5,052 bases of DNA from assembly GCA_022013395.1 (NCBI GenBank), contig JAKLQL010000094.1, forward strand, positions 1 to 5,052. The letters are read 5' to 3'. This document shows, in pieces, positions 1-5,052 of the stretch (within the stretch, counting starts at the first letter, position 1; the number at the start of each line of letters is the position of its first letter). Made by a program: the position numbers and the translations under genes. Under the pieces are notes generated by a model. That model was given only the letters and a program-made list of their open reading frames with translations. It searched no databases and was not told where the DNA came from. The DNA is from Acetobacterium sp. (GTDB taxonomy: Bacteria > Bacillota > Clostridia > Eubacteriales > Eubacteriaceae).

Positions 1-1309
1 ACATCGCCATAATTTTTGTGTCAATCGCTGCTTTTTCATCGCTGGTCAGCTTACAAATGGTCAACAATCGTTCTGGCGATCCTTTGGCAGCGATAATAAT
101 TTCGCCATCATGATGCCAGACATGCCCCATCATTTTCAATTCGTTGGTAAACGCATATTCGGTGATCAACTGGCCACCAAATAGATGGGACTTTTTGATC
201 CCATGCTCTTCACAATACCGCAACATTGCCTTTTCCATCGGGTCATAGGCCTCGGTTTCACAGCCAAGACCCATCATTTCACAGAGATTTTCGGTATCCC
301 CCTGCCAGGCCCAGGTTTCTCGAACGGTCATTTGATTCATAGTAATGGTGCCGGTTTTATCAACACAGAGGACCGAAACGGCTCCCAGGGTTTCTACGGC
401 TGGCAGTTTGCGTACCAGGGAATTTTTCTTGGCTAATCGCCAAGCCCCCATGGATAAAAAGACCGTCAAGATGACCGGGAATTCTTCCGGGATCATCGCC
501 ATTGCCAGGGTAATTCCTGACAGGATGCTTTCAATAATCCGTTCATTTAGTGGATGATCCGGAATATTAAAATAGGTAATGGTGCTGACTAAAGCAAACA
601 GCACCGCTGCAATGCCGGCACAGAGTTTCACCAGGCTGCCGGTCTGTTTTTGTAACGGCGTCGGTGATTCAATTACCGACGCCACGTTGGTGCCAATTTT
701 TCCGTATTCGGTTAAGGCACCGATTTTATCAACCAGGATCGTGGCATTGCCCTGGGTAACCAAAGTGCCGGCATAACAATAATCCCGGCGCCAGTAATCG
801 TCTGATGCTTCAGCATTTTCAACAGTAACCTTCCAAACGCCTTCGGCTTCGCCGGTGAGTGACGATTCATCCACACAAAGGTCATTGGCTTTAATGATTT
901 CGCCATCTGCCGGTATTTTAACCCCTTCGGCAATCAACATTAAATCACCCGGAACTAAATCCATGCTGGCAATCTTAATTTCCTGACCATCCCGAATAAC
1001 GGTCACATGGGGTGTCGATAACTCTTTTAAAGCATTGAGCGTCTGATCGGTTTTCCATTCCTGAATGACATCAATGCTGATGATCCCGATGACAAAAACC
1101 AGCATCACGGCACCGTCTCGTGGTTCCCCTAAAACAAAGTAAATCACCGCCGCCACAATCAGCAGCAAAAACATCGGCTCGCAAATAATATGGAATGTTT
1201 TAATGAAGAAATTCTCTTTTTTCTCAGCTGTCAGTTCATTTTTTCCATATTGTTCTTGCCGCTTTCGGGCTTCGGTTGTGGTTAATCCCGTGGTTTTGTT
1301 TTCAGTCAT
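1..1309 (-). CDS. P-type cation-transporting ATPase, N-terminal 436 residues (C-terminal part outside the window)
   Basis: ATP-driven inner-membrane cation pump. I translated the minus strand codon by codon from ATG 1309-1307 to the window edge and found no stop or frameshift. Order of parts: cation-ATPase N-terminal segment (about residues 8-30), membrane helices near 45-61 and 66-82, actuator domain with SLTGEAEG (TGE at 152-154), helices near 226-246 and 260-290 with the M4 motif PEEFP (274-278), phosphorylation motif DKTGTIT (aspartate 317), and nucleotide-binding-domain motifs DPMEKA (356-361) and KGSPE (409-413). There is no CxxC or heavy-metal-associated domain and no CPC/SPC motif in M4, so the architecture is P2-like and not P1B. 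Helices M5 and M6, which carry most ion ligands, are not visible. The start has GGAGG seven bases upstream. The preceding NiCo riboswitch points to Co2+/Ni2+/Fe2+ export. Homologues are often labelled calcium ATPases, which remains possible. Family is near certain; the ion is inferred. Confidence 0.95.
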   Translation of the reverse strand, partial: MTENKTTGLTTTEARKRQEQYGKNELTAEKKENFFIKTFHIICEPMFLLLIVAAVIYFVLGEPRDGAVMLVFVIGIISIDVIQEWKTDQTLNALKELSTPHVTVIRDGQEIKIASMDLVPGDLMLIAEGVKIPADGEIIKANDLCVDESSLTGEAEGVWKVTVENAEASDDYWRRDYCYAGTLVTQGNATILVDKIGALTEYGKIGTNVASVIESPTPLQKQTGSLVKLCAGIAAVLFALVSTITYFNIPDHPLNERIIESILSGITLAMAMIPEEFPVILTVFLSMGAWRLAKKNSLVRKLPAVETLGAVSVLCVDKTGTITMNQMTVRETWAWQGDTENLCEMMGLGCETEAYDPMEKAMLRYCEEHGIKKSHLFGGQLITEYAFTNELKMMGHVWHHDGEIIIAAKGSPERLLTICKLTSDEKAAIDTKIMAM

Positions 1310-1314
1310 GCAAT

Positions 1315-1321
1315 CACCTCC
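1315..1321 (-). promoter_or_regulatory. Ribosome binding site of the P-type ATPase
   Basis: GGAGGTG on the minus strand, with GGAGG seven bases before ATG 1309-1307. It fixes the start and lies about 150 bases downstream of the riboswitch terminator. Translation therefore depends on read-through of that terminator, and the site does not look sequestered by the aptamer. Confidence 0.8.
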
Positions 1322-1467
1322 ATTTTCTCTGGTTTTTTGACTTTTATTTCACTTTATCGACTCATAAATCAATCAATTCTAGACAGTTTTAGCTTATGTT
1401 CCCAATATCTGCTGGTATAATCGTCATCCTCGAAAAAAGACCTTAATCCATAACTTCCGTCACTAAT

Positions 1468-1510
1468 AAAAAAACACACCTACGGAACATTTTACTGTCC
1501 CGCAGATGTG
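1468..1510 (-). terminator. Riboswitch-controlled intrinsic terminator
   Basis: On the minus strand, CACATCTGCGGGACA (1510-1496) can pair along its full length with TGTTCCGTAGGTGTG (1489-1475), 15 pairs including G-T wobbles, around a six-base loop, followed by seven T (1474-1468). The 5' arm contains the 3' strand of aptamer stem P4 (CATCTGC, 1508-1502), the conserved GGGA segment, and the start of the P1 3' strand (CA, 1497-1496). Aptamer and terminator therefore exclude each other, the layout of an ON switch. It is also the only convincing terminator between the upstream kinase gene and the ATPase, so it probably sets the 3' end of the kinase mRNA too. Confidence 0.9.
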
Positions 1511-1580
1511 CGCATAATCATCTGCTGCCACTGGTGTGGCCCGGCCCTATGAACTTCTGATCGTTCATCGCCTGCTCAGT
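1494..1580 (-). promoter_or_regulatory. NiCo (czcD-type) riboswitch aptamer
   Basis: Cis-acting RNA that binds Ni2+ or Co2+ (Fe2+ has also been reported as a ligand) and switches on metal-exporter genes. Read on the minus strand, the conserved elements appear in order: ACTGAGCAGGC (1580-1570), stem P2 ATGAAC/GTTCAT (1568-1563 with 1554-1549), GCCGGGCC (1545-1538), stem P3 GCCAC/GTGGC with loop ACCA (1540-1527), stem P4 GCAGATG/CATCTGC (1525-1519 with 1508-1502) closing a loop with ATTATGCGCA, then GGGACAGT (1501-1494), whose CAGT closes P1 with ACTG (1580-1577). This four-way junction and its GGG and GGGA junction guanines match my memory of the published czcD aptamer from an Erysipelotrichaceae bacterium almost segment for segment; variation is mainly in P2 and P3, where base pairing is kept. 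It overlaps the terminator at 1468-1510 and precedes a metal-pump gene. No Rfam search was run. Confidence 0.93.
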
Positions 1581-1612
1581 TTGTACTGTAATCACTGCAG
1601 TGCAAAGAGATT

Positions 1613-1648
1613 TTCTTATATTTTAGTCCATCAGCAGGCAATTGTCAA
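1613..1648 (-). promoter_or_regulatory. Strong sigma-A promoter of the riboswitch-ATPase transcript
   Basis: The -35 box is TTGACA (1648-1643), the spacer is exactly 17 bases and the -10 box is TAAAAT (1625-1620) on the minus strand. The expected start is an A near 1613-1614. The -35 box begins five bases after the kinase stop codon, so the ATPase has its own unit. The leader would be about 304 bases long. A perfect palindrome CACTGCAGTG (1593-1602) sits roughly at +12 to +21 and could be an operator or an RNA structure element. Confidence 0.85.
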
Positions 1649-1652
1649 GATT

Positions 1653-3140
1653 TTATTTCAACCATCCCGCTGAACGGTTGACGGCTTTATCCCAGAAATC
1701 ACACAATTCCTGCCGTTTTTCTTCGCTGATTTGCGGTTCAAAACGCTTTTCAATTTTCCAGAACTCACCAATTTCGGCAAAGCTGTCCCAGTAACCGACA
1801 GCCAGACCAGCTGCATAAACTGCTCCCAGGGTGGTGGTTTCAGTAATCACCGGACGCTCGACCGGGATTCCTAAAATATCGGCCTGGAACTGAAGCATGA
1901 AATCACTTTTGGCACCACCGCCATCAGCCCGCAGTTTTGTCAATTGAAAGCCTGATTTCTTTTCCATCACATTAAAGGCATCTTTCACCTGGAAGGCCAT
2001 CGATTCCAGGGCCGCCCGGGCAATATGATGCTTGGTGGTTCCCCGGGAAATACCAATAATGGTGCCTCTGGCATAGGAATCAAAATAAGGAGCCCCCAAG
2101 CCCACAAAAGCCGGCACAAAGTAGACCCCGAGGCTGTCTTCCACTTGCAGCGCCAGTTCCTCAGCTTCTTTGGCGTCGTTGATAATTCCCAGACCATCCC
2201 GCAGCCATTGGATGACAGCGCCCGACACATCGGCCATGCCTTCCAATCCGTAATCGGTGCGTCCTTTGGCGCTCCATAAAACCGGTGAAAACAGACCGTC
2301 TGAAGGCGGCACATACTTATCGCCGGTATTCATCACCATAAAGGATCCTGTTCCGTAGGTATTTTTTGCCATGCCCTTTTCCAGACAGCTCTGCCCGAAT
2401 GCGGCAGACTGTTGATCGCCTAAAATACCGGCAACCGATATTTCGGCCCCAAAGAACACCGCCGGATCGGTCATCCCGTAAACCTCGCTGGAGGTTCGCA
2501 GCTCCGGCAATATTTCTCGGGGTATCTGTAATTCATTGAGGATCCATTCATCGTAAGCCAGGGTTCTGGCGTTTTGCAGCAGGGTAACCGAGGCGTTGGA
2601 GTAATCGGTCACATGGGCGCGGCCGCCGGTCAGTTTCCAAACCAACCAGGTATCAATGGTACCATAAAGCAATTCGCCGTTATCGACGCCGGCCTTAACT
2701 TTAGGGTCATTGTCCAGCAACCAGCGAATTTTTGTGGCGGCATCATTGGGGACAATAATCATCCCGGTGCGATCGACAATTCCGGCTCCGTCCTTGGCTT
2801 CCAATGCTTCACAAATGCCCAAACTGCGACGATCCTGCCAGACAATCGCCCGACACACGGGCTGACTGGTTTGTTTGTCCCAAAACACCGTGGTTTCCCG
2901 TTGATTGGTAATGCCAATGGCTTCAATCGCCTCAGGTTTGACGTTGCCTTTTTTTAGCGCCTCAGCCACCATTTTCAGGGTAACTTCCCAAATTTCATTG
3001 GCATCGTGTTCCACCCATCCGGATTGGGGAAAATATTGAGTAAATTCCGAATAGGCCTGAGAAATAATGTTCACGGCCTTATCAAAAATCATGACCTTTA
3101 CGCCGGTGGTGCCTTCGTCAATTCCTAAAATATACTTCAT
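1653..3140 (-). CDS. glpK: Glycerol-kinase-like FGGY carbohydrate kinase
   Basis: Cytoplasmic ATP-dependent kinase; the family converts glycerol to sn-glycerol 3-phosphate. It has 495 residues, the usual length. Visible motifs, numbered from ATG 3140: phosphate-binding DEGTTG (8-13), NQRETT (79-84, R81 and E82 being glycerol contacts), IVWQDRR (W101), GDQQ (241-244, D242 and Q243), YGTGSFM (F267), and the second FGGY signature (359-379). Two positions are odd. The tyrosine that contacts glycerol in E. coli GlpK (Tyr135, in PYFSGTK) is asparagine 132 in PNDAATK. The histidine phosphorylated by HPr in many Gram-positive glycerol kinases (HFYG) is valine 228 (VFFG). Also, DQGTTSSR is DEGTTGVK. 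Specificity may therefore differ from glycerol, and the symbol is family-level only. An ATG also occurs at 3143, but AGGAG (3152-3148) is 4 bases from it and 7 from ATG 3140, which I prefer. It is cotranscribed with the upstream amidohydrolase. Confidence 0.9.
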   Translation of the reverse strand: MKYILGIDEGTTGVKVMIFDKAVNIISQAYSEFTQYFPQSGWVEHDANEIWEVTLKMVAEALKKGNVKPEAIEAIGITNQRETTVFWDKQTSQPVCRAIVWQDRRSLGICEALEAKDGAGIVDRTGMIIVPNDAATKIRWLLDNDPKVKAGVDNGELLYGTIDTWLVWKLTGGRAHVTDYSNASVTLLQNARTLAYDEWILNELQIPREILPELRTSSEVYGMTDPAVFFGAEISVAGILGDQQSAAFGQSCLEKGMAKNTYGTGSFMVMNTGDKYVPPSDGLFSPVLWSAKGRTDYGLEGMADVSGAVIQWLRDGLGIINDAKEAEELALQVEDSLGVYFVPAFVGLGAPYFDSYARGTIIGISRGTTKHHIARAALESMAFQVKDAFNVMEKKSGFQLTKLRADGGGAKSDFMLQFQADILGIPVERPVITETTTLGAVYAAGLAVGYWDSFAEIGEFWKIEKRFEPQISEEKRQELCDFWDKAVNRSAGWLK

Positions 3141-3147
3141 CATGCTT

Positions 3148-3152
3148 CTCCT
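3148..3152 (-). promoter_or_regulatory. Ribosome binding site of the kinase, abutting the upstream stop codon
   Basis: The minus strand reads TAA (stop of the amidohydrolase, 3155-3153), then AGGAG (3152-3148), AAGC, ATG ATG. Because the site follows the stop codon directly, ribosomes ending the amidohydrolase can reinitiate on the kinase, so the genes are probably translationally coupled. Spacing favours the second ATG (7 bases) over the first (4 bases). Confidence 0.8.
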
Positions 3153-4691
3153 TTATTTTTTATAAACAATCTTGCCTTGATAAATTGTCATCGCCACCCA
3201 AATATCCTTGATGGTTTCCGGTGATACCGCCAGGGGATTTTGATCCAGAACGGTGATATCGCCAGCTTTACCCGGGATCAAACTGCCGCGTATTTTTTCT
3301 TCTTTAGCCGTGAAGGCCCCATCAATGGTAAACAGCCGCAGTGCCTCATCGGGGGTGATGGCATTCTGAATGTAAGGCGGATTTACTGCCGCATGAATCC
3401 CCAGTAGCGGATTGATGGGAGTCACATTGGAATCTGATCCGCCATTGACGACAAGCCCGGCATCGATAAAATCACGAATCGGATAAGCCCGGCGGTTTCG
3501 CTCTTCGCCCACCCGTTCTCCATAGACGCTATCGGGTCCGCCACGTAAATAAGTAAAAGCCGGTTGGGTCGAAATCACTGCTCCCAGGCCGGCCGCTCGC
3601 TTGATATCGCGGTCATCCGGGAAACCAAAATGCTCAATCCGAAAACGATGATCGGTAACCGGATAGTGGTTCAGGGCCCGTTCCAAACAGTTTAGAACCT
3701 GGGTAATGGCCCGCTGACCAATGGCATGAAAACCGGTTTGCAGTCCCGCTCGATGAGCGGTTTCAATGTAGTGGGTGATCCAGCTATCGGAATAGTAAAG
3801 TTCTCCCAGCGATTCAGGATCATCTGTATAAGGGTCCTTAAAGGCAGCGGTTCGTGAACCAATGGAGCCATCCAACAGGATATCAGTGCCAATGATTTTC
3901 AGTCCCTTGTCCACCACCTCCGGCACCGTGGTACTGCACCAGTGGAGCACCACATGGATCGGCAAACTGTCGATGATTTCTAAAAATACCGGAATGTCTT
4001 CATCTGAAGACAGATCACCGCCTTCCATGGCATGGATGGTGGTGACCCCCATTGCCACCGCCATTTTGGCGGTATGACGAATGGCCGCTTCCCGTTGTTC
4101 CCAGGTCATCTTGTCAAAAAAATATTTTCGGGCGTGACTGTTGGCCCGGCTGTGCAGTCTTCCCGTTAAATTTCCCGCTTGATCCCGGCCCAGACCTTCT
4201 TCACTTGCTGAAAATTCCATCAATTCCATTGCGATGGTATTGACCTGGGTATAATGCAGGCCCCGATCCACCAGATAAACCGGCCGGTATCTAAAATGCT
4301 GATCCAATTCGCTGGCATTGGGGGGTCTTTTCTCCTGCAACCGGGATTCATCCAACCCATAGCCAAAGATCCATTCCTGTTCGTTGGCACTTTTTTCGGC
4401 AGCCAGCTTTTCCAGCACAGCTGCGATGGATTGGCACTCGTACAAATTGATTCCGATGGCCGACAGGCCGGTGCTCATCATATGAACATGGCAATCATGA
4501 AGGCCGGGCAAAAAGGTTTTGCTCTTGAGATCAATGATCTCGGCTTGTTCCAACTCGGCCAGTTTTTTTATCTCTTGGCTGGTGCCGATTTTTTCAACGA
4601 TGCCATTTTTAATATATATTCCCTGGCAATCCGGATGATCTTCATCCATGGTGATGCCAATTCCGTTAATGAGGGCAAGTTTTTCTTCCAT
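3153..4691 (-). CDS. YtcJ-type metal-dependent amidohydrolase
   Basis: Hydrolase of the amidohydrolase superfamily (Amidohydrolase_3/YtcJ group), acting on C-N bonds of amides, carbamates or cyclic substrates; the substrate here is unknown. The 512 residues are close to the family norm. In order: N-terminal beta-sandwich half; LPGLHDCHVH (61-70) with metal-binding H68 and H70; GYGLDESRL (110-118); LDGSIGSRTAAF (273-284), characteristic of YtcJ proteins; FHAIGQRA (321-328) with H322; RIEHFG (351-356) with H354; NGGSDSNVTPINPLLG (416-431) with catalytic-type D420; and a C-terminal beta-sandwich segment with GSLIPGKAGDITVLDQNPL (469-487). No signal peptide is seen, so it is cytoplasmic. The frame stays open to an ATG at 4826, but ATG 4691 has AGGAGG five bases upstream and starts where homologues start. 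The following kinase is 9-12 bases away. Family confident; reaction unknown. Confidence 0.93.
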   Translation of the reverse strand: MEEKLALINGIGITMDEDHPDCQGIYIKNGIVEKIGTSQEIKKLAELEQAEIIDLKSKTFLPGLHDCHVHMMSTGLSAIGINLYECQSIAAVLEKLAAEKSANEQEWIFGYGLDESRLQEKRPPNASELDQHFRYRPVYLVDRGLHYTQVNTIAMELMEFSASEEGLGRDQAGNLTGRLHSRANSHARKYFFDKMTWEQREAAIRHTAKMAVAMGVTTIHAMEGGDLSSDEDIPVFLEIIDSLPIHVVLHWCSTTVPEVVDKGLKIIGTDILLDGSIGSRTAAFKDPYTDDPESLGELYYSDSWITHYIETAHRAGLQTGFHAIGQRAITQVLNCLERALNHYPVTDHRFRIEHFGFPDDRDIKRAAGLGAVISTQPAFTYLRGGPDSVYGERVGEERNRRAYPIRDFIDAGLVVNGGSDSNVTPINPLLGIHAAVNPPYIQNAITPDEALRLFTIDGAFTAKEEKIRGSLIPGKAGDITVLDQNPLAVSPETIKDIWVAMTIYQGKIVYKK

Positions 4692-4696
4692 TGCTG

Positions 4697-4703
4697 CCTC
4701 CTT
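4697..4703 (-). promoter_or_regulatory. Ribosome binding site that decides the amidohydrolase start
   Basis: AAGGAGG on the minus strand, five bases before ATG 4691-4689. It supports a 512-residue protein rather than the 557-residue reading from ATG 4826. The extra 45 residues resemble no amidohydrolase N-terminus I know and would be encoded by the intergenic hairpins. Confidence 0.85.
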
Positions 4704-4733
4704 CCTCATTCTGATCGATACTGATAAAAGTTC

Positions 4734-4751
4734 AGGCGGCTCGCGCCGCCT
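4734..4751. repeat. GC-rich hairpin in the amidohydrolase leader
   Basis: AGGCGGC (4734-4740), four-base loop, GCCGCCT (4745-4751). The loop reads GCGA on the minus strand, a stable GNRA tetraloop. On that strand it is followed by GAACTTTTATC, a short T-run, so it could be a weak attenuator or mRNA-stabilising hairpin about 31 bases before the amidohydrolase ribosome binding site. The plus-strand side has no T-run. Confidence 0.55.
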
Positions 4752-4777
4752 CAGACTGTCACAAAAAGATAACCCAA

Positions 4778-4873
4778 TACCGACAATTGTTACATCATGT
4801 TGTACGCATCGGAGCGGACATGGCATAGCCTGTCCGATTCCGCAGCGAACATCAGATTAAGAATTGGTCGGTA
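4778..4873. repeat. Near-continuous 96-base imperfect palindrome, possible structured RNA
   Basis: The two halves pair in this order: TACCGAC with GTCGGTA (4778-4784 with 4867-4873), AATT with AATT and one bulged G (4866), TTA/TAA, ATC/GAT, ATGTT/AACAT (4797-4801 with 4848-4852), CGC/GCG, CGGAG/TTCCG with one G-T pair, CGGACA/TGTCCG (4815-4820 with 4831-4836), GGC/GCC, and apical loop ATA. This gives about 39 pairs with only small bulges and internal loops. A plus-strand terminator follows 24 bases later. Readings: a rod-shaped small RNA or leader on the plus strand, a structured leader of the minus-strand operon, or a miniature palindromic element; its outer ends are TA/TA, as a TA-targeting element would leave. 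It resembles no family I recognise. The pairing is seen directly; the function is unknown. Confidence 0.65.
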
Positions 4874-4896
4874 CGGTAGTTTATCGACACCCTCTG

Positions 4897-4923
4897 CAGG
4901 AAAGTAATTTCCTGTTTTTTTTT
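4897..4923 (+). terminator. Plus-strand intrinsic terminator upstream of the divergent gene
   Basis: CAGGAAA (4897-4903), loop GTAA, TTTCCTG (4908-4914), then nine T (4915-4923). The T-run exists only on the plus strand. It lies 71 bases before the plus-strand gene start at 4995, in a region with no upstream plus-strand gene in the window. It must end a plus-strand transcript that begins in this intergenic region, either a small RNA or an attenuated leader, or else block antisense transcription arising within the operon. Confidence 0.8.
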
Positions 4924-4994
4924 CGGAACTGCAATATCATCCAAGAGATAAAACCAGATCAATGCTACACTGGGATGGAAGCGGAGGTACTAAA

Positions 4995-5052
4995 ATGAAA
5001 CACCACGAAGAACGGGTTGTCCGTTATGATAGCGAACTGAAAATCGAAGCCT
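4995..5052 (+). CDS. Start of a divergent gene, possibly an AraC-family regulator (first 19 residues)
   Basis: ATG 4995 follows GGAGG (4983-4987) by seven bases, and the frame is open to the window edge. The 19 visible residues begin MKHHEERVV and continue RYDSELKIEA. A charged start followed by a YDS.L.IEA segment resembles the N-terminus of clostridial AraC-type regulators, in which a sugar-binding cupin domain follows immediately. That resemblance is from memory and the piece is too short to prove. Divergent placement next to the amidohydrolase-kinase operon fits a local regulator. The gene itself is well supported by its start signals; the family is a guess. Confidence 0.5.
   Translation, partial: MKHHEERVVRYDSELKIEA

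Larger units (their letters stand above)
1310..1652 (-). other. Intergenic leader between the kinase and ATPase genes
   Basis: This 343-base gap has no convincing gene. From the kinase side it holds the promoter, a short 5' segment with palindrome CACTGCAGTG, the NiCo aptamer, the overlapping terminator, then about 150 AT-rich bases (1322-1467) before the ATPase ribosome binding site. In that last stretch I see only very short reading frames, for example 12 codons with GAGG directly abutting the ATG, which is too close for initiation, and a T6 run with no hairpin before it. Confidence 0.75.
4692..4994. other. Divergent intergenic region
   Basis: This 303-base gap between two divergent genes has no convincing coding content. 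It holds the GC-rich hairpin at 4734-4751, the long palindrome at 4778-4873 and the plus-strand terminator at 4897-4923. I could not find a promoter with good -35 and -10 boxes for the amidohydrolase on the minus strand. For the plus-strand gene, TGCTACACT (4963-4971) resembles an extended -10 box about 24 bases before the ATG, but has no matching -35 box, so that assignment is weak. Confidence 0.6.

Noticed and set aside
712..933. 73-codon minus-strand reading frame inside the ATPase
   Set aside because: It is another frame of the ATPase gene, which translates without interruption through this stretch with the TGE motif in place.
1..1309. Possible broken ATPase gene, since no complete reading frame ends in this stretch
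   Set aside because: Codon-by-codon reading of the minus strand shows one open frame of 436 codons; it simply runs off the window edge.
1380..1425. 12-codon leader peptide reading frame between the terminator and the ATPase
   Set aside because: The only purine-rich site, GAGG, touches the ATG with no spacing, so initiation is unlikely, and the peptide has no regulatory codon run.
1460..1620. 6S RNA, SRP RNA, M-box or cobalamin riboswitch for the structured leader
   Set aside because: None of their signature sequences is present, whereas ACTGAGCAGGC, GCCGGGCC and GGGACAG with the four-stem layout match the NiCo class.
2574..2957. 127-codon plus-strand reading frame
   Set aside because: It is antisense to conserved kinase sequence (NQRETT to the region before GDQQ) and is best explained as a shadow of that gene.
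4254..4724. 156-codon plus-strand reading frame
   Set aside because: It lies antisense to the amidohydrolase, whose motifs are intact, and has no convincing ribosome binding site or family resemblance.
4692..4826. 45-residue N-terminal extension of the amidohydrolase from ATG 4826
   Set aside because: The internal ATG 4691 has an excellent AGGAGG site and matches the family start. The extension would cover the GC-rich hairpin and part of the palindrome and has no recognisable protein character.
1..5052. CRISPR arrays, tRNA or rRNA genes, intact insertion sequences
   Set aside because: No regularly spaced direct repeats, cloverleaf, rRNA segments or transposase motifs were seen on either strand.

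Overview
The window is a compact piece of a bacterial chromosome, most likely from a Firmicute of class Clostridia. An acetogen or Eubacteriaceae-type host is my guess. The grounds are the strong AGGAGG-type ribosome binding sites, the T-rich intrinsic terminators, the NiCo (czcD-type) riboswitch, which is mainly known from clostridial genomes, and the character of the proteins. No rRNA or other taxonomic marker is present.

Layout, right to left along the minus strand. A YtcJ-type metal-dependent amidohydrolase (3153-4691) is followed after only 9-12 bases by a divergent glycerol-kinase-like FGGY kinase (1653-3140). The ribosome binding site of the kinase directly follows the amidohydrolase stop codon, so the two form one tight transcription unit. 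Five bases after the kinase stop codon a new near-consensus promoter begins (TTGACA, 17-base spacer, TAAAAT). It drives a leader of about 300 bases containing a NiCo riboswitch aptamer (1494-1580), whose last strand overlaps a strong intrinsic terminator (1468-1510). Behind the leader lies the first 436 codons of a P-type cation-transporting ATPase (1-1309), whose C-terminal part lies outside the window. On the plus strand at the right edge, the first 19 codons of a divergently transcribed gene begin at 4995; it may be an AraC-type regulator.

Regulatory logic, inferred. The riboswitch should terminate transcription when free of metal and let it continue when Ni2+/Co2+ (or Fe2+) is bound, so the ATPase is probably a transition-metal efflux pump despite having a P2-type rather than P1B-type architecture. 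The amidohydrolase and kinase probably process one organic substrate in the cytoplasm: hydrolysis by the first, phosphorylation of a polyol-like product by the second. Replacement of the glycerol-contacting tyrosine in the kinase raises the possibility that the substrate is not glycerol.

The divergent intergenic region (4692-4994) is the least explained part. It contains an almost continuous 96-base imperfect palindrome (4778-4873), a separate GC-rich hairpin near the amidohydrolase start, and a clear plus-strand terminator (4897-4923) lying before the start of the plus-strand gene. Together these suggest a small RNA, a leader attenuator or a small palindromic element.
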